A DNA stretch of 64,000 nucleotides from Siphonodentalium dalli (Eukaryota > Mollusca > Scaphopoda > Gadilida > Siphonodentaliidae). This document shows, one piece after another, positions 51,201-60,000 of the stretch (position 1 is the first letter of the stretch; each line of letters starts with the position of its first letter). Below the pieces are notes generated by a model, which ran no database searches, was not told the origin of the DNA, and saw only the letters and a list, made by a program, of their open reading frames with translations. The position numbers were made by a program, and so were the translations under genes. The DNA is taken from contig CP136064.1 in the NCBI GenBank assembly GCA_032622095.1, positions 178,718,011 to 178,782,010 of the forward strand, in the 5' to 3' direction.

Positions 51201-54200
51201 TATTTCACATTATGGGTGTATATTATTTCCTAAATAGCATATTTCTAATACCTTTTTTAATACCATACCAGCTCTTCACAAATGCCAAGAGCTACACTTA
51301 CTGAAGTACACATACCTGTCCTAATGTCCATAATAATTCCACCACAAACCCACCTCATTATATAGCAATGGGTTTAATAACTACTTATTTTTATTTCACA
51401 TTATAGGTGTATATTATTATTTCCTAAATAGCATATTTCCATTACCTTTTTTAATACCATACCAGCTCTTCACAAATGCCAAGAGCCACACTTACTGAAG
51501 TACACATACCTGTCCTAATGTCCAACCTTATTCAACACTGTACCAGCTCTTCACAACAAATAGCACCATACTTAACTAAAGTACATGCACCTGTCCTAAT
51601 GTCCCCTAACTATTCCACAACAAACGCACTTCATTATATAGCAATTAGCTTAATAACGGATTTTTATTTCACATTATGAGTGTATATTATTTCCTAAATA
51701 GCATATTTCTAATACCTTTTTTAATACCGTACCAGCTCTTCACAAATGCAAAGAGCTACACTTACTGAAGTACACATACCTGTCCTAATGTCCATAATAA
51801 TTCCACCACAAACCCACCTCATTATATAGCAATGGGTTTAATAACTGCTTATTTTTATTTCACATTATAGGTGTATATTATTATTTCCTAAATAGCATAA
51901 TTCCATTACCTTTTTTAATACCATACCAGCTCTTCACAAATGCCAAGAGCCACACTTACTGAAGTACACATACCTGTCCTAATGTCCAACCTTATTCAAC
52001 ACCGTACCAGCTCTTCACAACAAATAGCAGCATACTTAACTAAAGTACATGCACCTGTCCTAATGTCCCCTAACTATTCCACAACAAACGCACTTCATTA
52101 TATAGCAATTAGCTTAATAACTGATTTTTATTTCACATTGAGTGTATATTATTTCCTAAATAGCATATTTCAAATACCTTTTTTAATACCGTAACAGCTC
52201 TTCACAAATGCCAAGAGCTACACTTACTGAAGTACACATACCTGTCCTAATGTACATAATAATTCCACCACAAACCCACCTCATTATATAGCAATGGGTT
52301 TAATAACTGCTTATTTTTATTTCACATTATAGGTGTATATTATTATTTCATAAAAAGTGCATCTCCTAATACCTTATCAAACACTGTACCAGCTCTTCAC
52401 AAAAATAGAGCCACCATACTGAACTAAAGTACATGTACCTGTCCTAATTTCCCCTTAATACTATTCCATGACAAACCCACTTATATAGCAACTACCTTAA
52501 TAACTGATTTTTATTTCACATTATGGGTGTATATTATTTCCTAAATAGCATATTCCTAATACCTTTTTTAATACCGTACCAGCTCTTCACAAATGCCAAG
52601 AGCCACACTTACTGAAGTACACATACCTGTCCTAATGTCCAACCTTATTCAACACCGTACCAGCTCTTCACAAATGCCAAGAGCCACACTTACTGAAGTA
52701 CACATACCTGTCCTATTGTCCATAATAATTCCACCACAAACCCACCTCATTATATAGCAATGGGTTGAATAACTACATTTTATTATTATTTCCTAAATAG
52801 CACATCTCCTAATACCTTATTGAATACTGTACCAGCTCTTCACAAAAAATTAAAGAGCCAGCATACTGAACTGAAGTACCGGTCCTAATTTCCCCTAACA
52901 ATTGCATGACAAACCCACTTCATTATATAGCAATGGGTTTAATAATTGCTTTTTATTTGACATTATGGATATTTACTATTTCTAATACCTTACTTAGTAC
53001 TGTATCTGCTCTTCACAAATACAAAGAGCCACACATACTAAGTACACACACTTTCCTAATGTCCATAATAATTACATGACAAACCCACTTCATTATATAG
53101 CAATGGGTTGAATACCTTTTTATTTCCTAAATAGCTCATCACCTAATGCAAATCTGTACCATCTTTTCACAAATATCAAGAGCCACACATACATGTACCT
53201 GTCCTAATTTCCCCAACAATGCCACAACAACCCATTTCATTATAGAGCAATGGGTTTAATAACCGCTGTGTATTTTTATTTCACATTATGTATATTATTT
53301 TCTGAATATCATATTTCTAATACCTTATTTAATACTGTACCAGCTCTTCACAAATACAAAGAGCCACACATACTGTACATACCTGTCCTAATGTCCATAT
53401 TAAATAATTCCATGACAAACCCAATCCATTATATTATAGCAATGGGTTGAATAACTTGTTCTTTCCAAAATAGCGCATCCTAATACCATATTTAATACAT
53501 ACAATTACTTCACAAATAGAGAGCAACACAGTATATACTGAAGTACATGTACCTGTCCTAATTTCCCTAACAATTCCAAGACAAACCCCACAGAAACAAA
53601 CTTGTGTAAGTTTGAGACGATACATTATATAATGTAGACAGTATAGGCCTATTATGAATTTAGCGACGTGTACGCAACACGAGTCATATCGGATCAATGT
53701 CAGGTGTGTATATGTATTCCCACCTATTGTTTACACATAAAAACATCCTTTTAAATAAAATAATAGTTTGTGCTTCTAAGTCGCCTAGCAAGGTGCATTT
53801 AACATGATATCGCCGTATAAATAGTGTTATATTTGGTGCTAGTCATTACTAGTAAATATGGAAATAACATATGCGTGACAAGTCTCCAACGAGTACTAAA
53901 ATACTGGTCAAACAAGAGATGGACTGTCGTCCGGTGCATACCCCCTCATGGCATACCGCCTAGTGTGGGCACATCTATAACTTATGATGGCTATACTCAG
54001 ACATATGGACCCAGAAATCAGCATTTTCATATAAACAAAGATGAATAACTATAGAACAAAAAACCAAAACAAACATTTGAATGTGCCATTAACTGTCCTC
54101 ATAGTGGTGAACATCCATACAAAATTTCATTGAGATCCGAGCATTACTGTTCAAGTTATGAGCTGAACAGACATAGGATGGATCAAACAGCCAACATTTC

Positions 54201-57019
54201 CAGATAAACAAAGATGAATTACTCTAGAATGGAAAAGCAGAACAGAACAATGGAACCCCCTATTGAATGTCCTCATAGCAGTGAACATCTATACCAAATT
54301 CCATTGAGATGCCAGCACAACTGTTGAAGTTACGACATGAAGACACCAGACGGACCAAAAAGCCAACATTTATTTCCAGATGAACAAAGATGAGTAACTC
54401 TAGAATGGAAAAGCGGAACAAAACGATGGAACCCTCTTTTTAATGTCCTCATAGTAGTGAACATCCATACCAAATCCCATTGAGATCCCAGTACAACTGT
54501 CGAAGTTACAATATGAACAGACACCAGACGAACCAAAAAGCCAACATTTCCAGATGAACAAAGATGTATAACTCTAGAATGGAAAATCCGAACAAAACGA
54601 TGGAACCCTCTATTGAATGCCCTCATAGTAGTGAACATCCATACAAAATTTCATTGAGATCCGAGCACTACTGTTCAGGTTATGACATGAACAGACACCA
54701 GATGGACCAAAACTCCAACATTTCAAGATAAACAAAGATGAATAACTCTAGAATGGAAAATCGGAACAAAACGATGGAACCCTCTATTTAATGTCCTCAT
54801 AGTTGTAAACATCCACACCAAATTTGGTTGAGATCCCAGCACAACTGTTGAAGTTACGACATGAACAGACACCAGACGTACCAAAAAGCCACTATTTCCA
54901 GATAAACAAAGATGAATAACTCTAGAATGGAAAATCCAAACAAAACGATGGAACCCTCTATTAAATGTCCTCATAATAGTGAACATCCATACCTAATTTC
55001 ATTGAGATCCGAGCACTACTGTTCAAGTTATGACACGAACAGACATCGGACAGACGTACGGACTCACGCACGGACGGACGCACGGACGGACGGACGGACG
55101 GACAGGTGCAAAACAGTATACCCCCCTTTTTTTTTTAAAAGGGGGTATAATAATGAGAACACTAAATACGTGCAGATTCGGAACTGGGGCATGATCAAAC
55201 CGATGCGAACCCAAATGCTAACAGTTGACCGGAAGGGAACCGTGACATTTTCGGGTCATTTTAAGATTCATTTTTTGTGGCATACAAGTATAATACTAAA
55301 CTTACTTGTGGTTTGAGAGCTAGGAAATGGATGTATCTAACATTGAGCAGCATTATACTCAAGCGTAGCTTCCAGAATTGCAGTTAATCACTCGTGGAAA
55401 TTGGTGGAATATTCCATTGAAAATGCACTTGGAAATAATGACTTTTGTAAACATGTAAAATAAACAAATCTTATCGCATAATACTCCTAAAAGCTACTGA
55501 TTCGATACTAGTAATCATTGTGGAGTATGCATTGTGTGTTATATTCTGCATTAACTCACCTTTGTCGGTTTAATTCAGGTTTGGAGCCGACCCTGACATT
55601 TGTGACCGGAAGGGCACCGATACACGTGCGATTTCGCGCTGGGTCGTCTGCAGATTTCGAACCGATTCTCGCGGGGCACATGACGCCCCGTGAACCCACT
55701 TCATTGTAGAGCAACTGCTTTTTATTTGTATTCACATTATGGATGTATATCATTTCCAATAAAATAGCATATCTCTACAATACCTTATTTAATACTGTAC
55801 CAGCTCTTCTTAAATATCAAGAGCCACACACATACTGACGTGTCTGTACATGTACCTGTCCGAATTTCCCTGATAAACCCACTTCATTGTACATGTATAG
55901 CAATGGGTTGAATACCTGCTTTTTTGGGTTGAATAACTGCTTTTTTTATATTTATTTCACATTGTGGGTATATATTATAATTTCCTAAATAGCACATCTC
56001 TGAATACCTTATTTAATACTGTACCAGCTGTTCACAAATAACTTCAGACCCACACATACAAGGTACTGAAGCAGCCCTGTAAATTAGTGTTGGACTATCT
56101 GCTGAGCGGAGGCAAATGCCTGGCACAAAGAACTTTCATCGACTAATTTTGGCAGAGTCAAATCTCAGAACCTGACAATGTTTTGTGCAAATATGAAACA
56201 AATTGTTGCAGACATTGTCTTAGTGTCACACTGGAAGTCTGCAGACACAAAAATATTCATTGTTGAATGTTAAGGACTACTGAGATAACAATGACTAAAC
56301 ATGCATCTTGATAATCCGCAATTTTATTAATGCCAAACACAACAAAGGTCTGCCAATGCCATGGACGATAATAGCCCAAGTTCCAATTGTGAACTGAAAT
56401 TATACTTGTATGTGTAGAACATGCAACTACATATATGTGGAGTAGATCCTAGGCTTTTTAGCCGAGGAAATATTTCTGGCCTAAACAATTTTTTAGCAGA
56501 GGCAAATCTTTAATTAACAGGGCTGCTGAAGTATGACATGTACCTGTCCAAATTTTCCCTAATGTTTCCATGACAAATCAACTTCTTGATATTGCAATAG
56601 GTTGTGATGTCAACAAACACATTTGATGTGCCTTCCTGTTTAGTGCATATTTTTTTTCACAAGTATGACAGTGACTGAATCTAGTATCTATGTAAGAATT
56701 ATACTTGACACAAATATCATTGACAAAATTTAATGACTTACATCAAAGCACTAGCATCTATTGTAAATTCATAAATTTTGGTACCGCAGATGAAATTGTT
56801 TGATGCAGACATGTAATAGTTCGGTTTGGTGGGGTTCATTTCAGTTTCAGCTATGAGACATCAGTATCAATTAGGACATTAGTTTTATTTGGTAGATGAA
56901 CAAGGGGGATGCACATCAAAGATGGCTCTAGTTGAGTTCATTTGGCCATATAAAGAGTGAATCTGTCCATCCAAGAATAACTAAAAATGGACGAATAAAG
57001 AACCATAGCTCAGAACTAA

Positions 57020-57053
<34 letters not shown>

Positions 57054-60000
57054 CATAACTTGTGGGGGAATTCTGACAAACCTATTTTTTATCTCAATCA
57101 AGATTTTGTTGTGAATGATCTCCATATATACCCAATATGAAAGGAATCGGTTGACATTGGCAAGTTTTCACAGTTAACGCTCATAAAATTGCTATAAATA
57201 GACAAACTAAGGGCTGTATTTGGATAAAAATAATCTGACAAAGCTGGTTTTCAACTCTATCAAGATATTGTTGAGAGATCTATATAACAAATAGAAACAA
57301 GTGGCATAACTAGAAAGTCGGTGCGGACCCAATTTTCTGTGTGCAGCTGTCTCACGTGACAAATAACTCGCATACTGAAACTTGTCAGAATCCATCAATA
57401 AACGGCTATGTTATATACATGTAGGTTTGGGGCCCACCTGCCAACCATCCCTCGTGAAACCAATTTGTTAAACCGGACTAAAAACCCACAAAGGGTTGGT
57501 CCATAATTAAAAGATTATTTGTTTACCCCACCCATTTTTTTGCTGCCTACTCTAAATATTATATTTGTCTCATTTTTCAATAATTTATATTTACCAGCAG
57601 CCAGTTTGGATTAAAATATAATTTTTAGATAACAGCGATTCCTAGGGACAAGCTGCGTTTGGAAAGTATTCAATGCAACTGCTGAGGACAACAACTTGGT
57701 TCACCCGAGTGTGGGATCAAAGGAATGTCATGCTTCAAAATAAATATGGGATACATGTAGATGTACTAGATGTCCATTTAGTGTATCATGATATGCATCA
57801 TATCATTGATCATGTATTGTTTCGTGACCAAGTATATCATTACGGCTCCAACTAAACATTCATGTGTGTAAATTTTCAAAAACAAGAAAGGAAGTGACTA
57901 TCCGAGTAACTATGCCCCCGTAATTAAGCAACCCATGAGCGAATTTATACCCTGACCTCCAATAATTTGTAATGTTGTGTTCCATGGAGTCTTTTTGAAT
58001 CTAATACCTGCAAACTTTCGCTAAAACCCTTATTATCTGGGCCCAAGGTTATCCTATGAAAATAGGCAACATCACCTCATTTTCATGTACATGTATAAGG
58101 TATGCTTGGTTTTGAAAATAGGTGCAATTAACGCATTGTATGAATTGGATCACAATCAACCTAGGTTTTTGAAAAACAATGCACACATATCGGGACACAG
58201 TCACCCTTCAGTTGACCATTACACTTTGTTTTGTTGAAATCATGTGACCTACGCAAAAGTTATGAAGCGCACACAAAGGGTAGTGTGTCTGAATGGTGAC
58301 ATAATTGAGATAATGACCTTGTTCTGTGACCTTTACTTTAAACGATTGGATTTTTTTACGGAACACATCTCATTAGCAACAACTATAGGTATGCCAATTT
58401 CAACAGAATCCAATAAAGCATCGCGATGGTATGGAGCAGACACAAAGGGTGCATGAAAATGTATCTAAATAAAGTTTTATAGCATCTTATAATGCACCAT
58501 ATTCGGCCATATTCTAAAAAAAAAGATAAAAGTTGGTATTCTCAATAGTTTTGTATCCAGTTGCTGAAGTTTTGACAGAAAACAATCTTTATATCTGACA
58601 ATAGCTGACAATAGACCCAAATCTTGATATAAATAATGATACCAGGTAAAACTATAAAGTGAGTATTTACTATTTAGAGTTCCCTATTTTCGAGGTAGTA
58701 GCGGGTTCTGGCGATGTTAATTCATGTTTTTTGGGTGTCTGTTGTCCGTTAACCCTGGTTTTATGTGCTTTGTGGGCATGATTTTCACAGTTAATTAGAT
58801 TAGTGACTCATTTAATTAAATTAATGACTACAACTAATAGAAAATGGAAGATGATTTTGCATATTTGGACAGGGAATTATTCCAGGTCGCACAAAAATTC
58901 CAGGTTGGTCGGGAAACCTCAAACACATAAGTTGTTTTTTTAGGCCTGGTGCAGATGAAGTCTTAAGTTTTAAAGCACCCTATAACCTTGACCCTCGAAA
59001 ACCACAATGCACACATCGCGATACACTGTCACCCTTTGGATAATCATCATGCCTTGTTTCATTGAAATCATGTTATGTTCACAAAGTTGTGGAGCAGACA
59101 CAAAGGGTAGTGTCTGGTGACTTAAATCAAGATAACGACCTTGACCTGTGACCTTCCAATGATTGAAAAAAAATTTGTGCACGACACATCGTCTCCAGAT
59201 TAGGACCAACCATGACTGAAGGAAATTGACAGATGCATGCATGCAAGGATGGACAACGAACACCAACCCATGGATATAGCTCAAACTTGACTTCGTCAAG
59301 TTGAGGTAAATCGTAGTAAATATAAACTTTTTGCGCATGTTATTTCAGAAGCCTGTCATGAGGCATTTGACAAAATTAAACCGTCAAATGGTGTCGCAAA
59401 TTGGAATTCCCTCGTCCATTGATTTATAACAAATGATGGAAATTGGATTAATTTTACACTCCCAGCATCCTTTTAGTTCAATCTGGTATTTGACTGGTGA
59501 AATTTGCAACTTTGATGAGGATTGTCACAAAGGACACTGTACGGTAGTTCCCACCATGAGCATGCTCTTTGAAGCAGTGCGACATGGCTATAGGCCTACT
59601 AGTATCCTGTTCAACTTGACTCTTCGAAGTCAACATATATTTTTATTATATCTTGTCAATAGATCACATATCAGTAATCGCTATGACTGCGATGAAGGTT
59701 GGACAGCAGCTTTAAGAAATAAATTCAGTTTATCTACTATTAATATCTAACAGCAGTATGTGTTACGGCTTACGTTGCAGTAATAATAGATTCTATCATA
59801 TCCTATGATGAGCATTTTCACCTTGCAAACATACCTGTACATTTATTTTAACATCTTGGCTGGCATACCTCTGCACTCAGTACACTATACTGAGTACAAA
59901 CCTATTAATAGTCAATTACTAGGTCAGTACTCTGTGCAGACATACCGTATATAGTATACAGTGTAGTACTGGTATGTGATTAGAACGTAGTCGGTGGATG

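Noticed and set aside
49480-53600. CRISPR-like regularly spaced repeat
   Set aside because: Whole 195-bp units repeat without unique spacers, in a spliced eukaryotic gene; it is a satellite.
54330-54986. Minus-strand repeats MFTTMRxxNRGFHRFV
   Set aside because: Translation of the family B tandem core; frames are interrupted and not gene-like.
56928-57125. Poly-Pro / poly-Gly frames
   Set aside because: Produced by the (G)33 tract.
57880-59308. Additional FET exons in the 17-kb intron
   Set aside because: No Gly/Arg- or SYGQ-coding stretch with splice sites was found on the minus strand; the region is repeat-derived.
59433-59750. 105-codon plus-strand frame with several Cys
   Set aside because: No signal peptide, splice-site support or family pattern; composition is like the surrounding intron.
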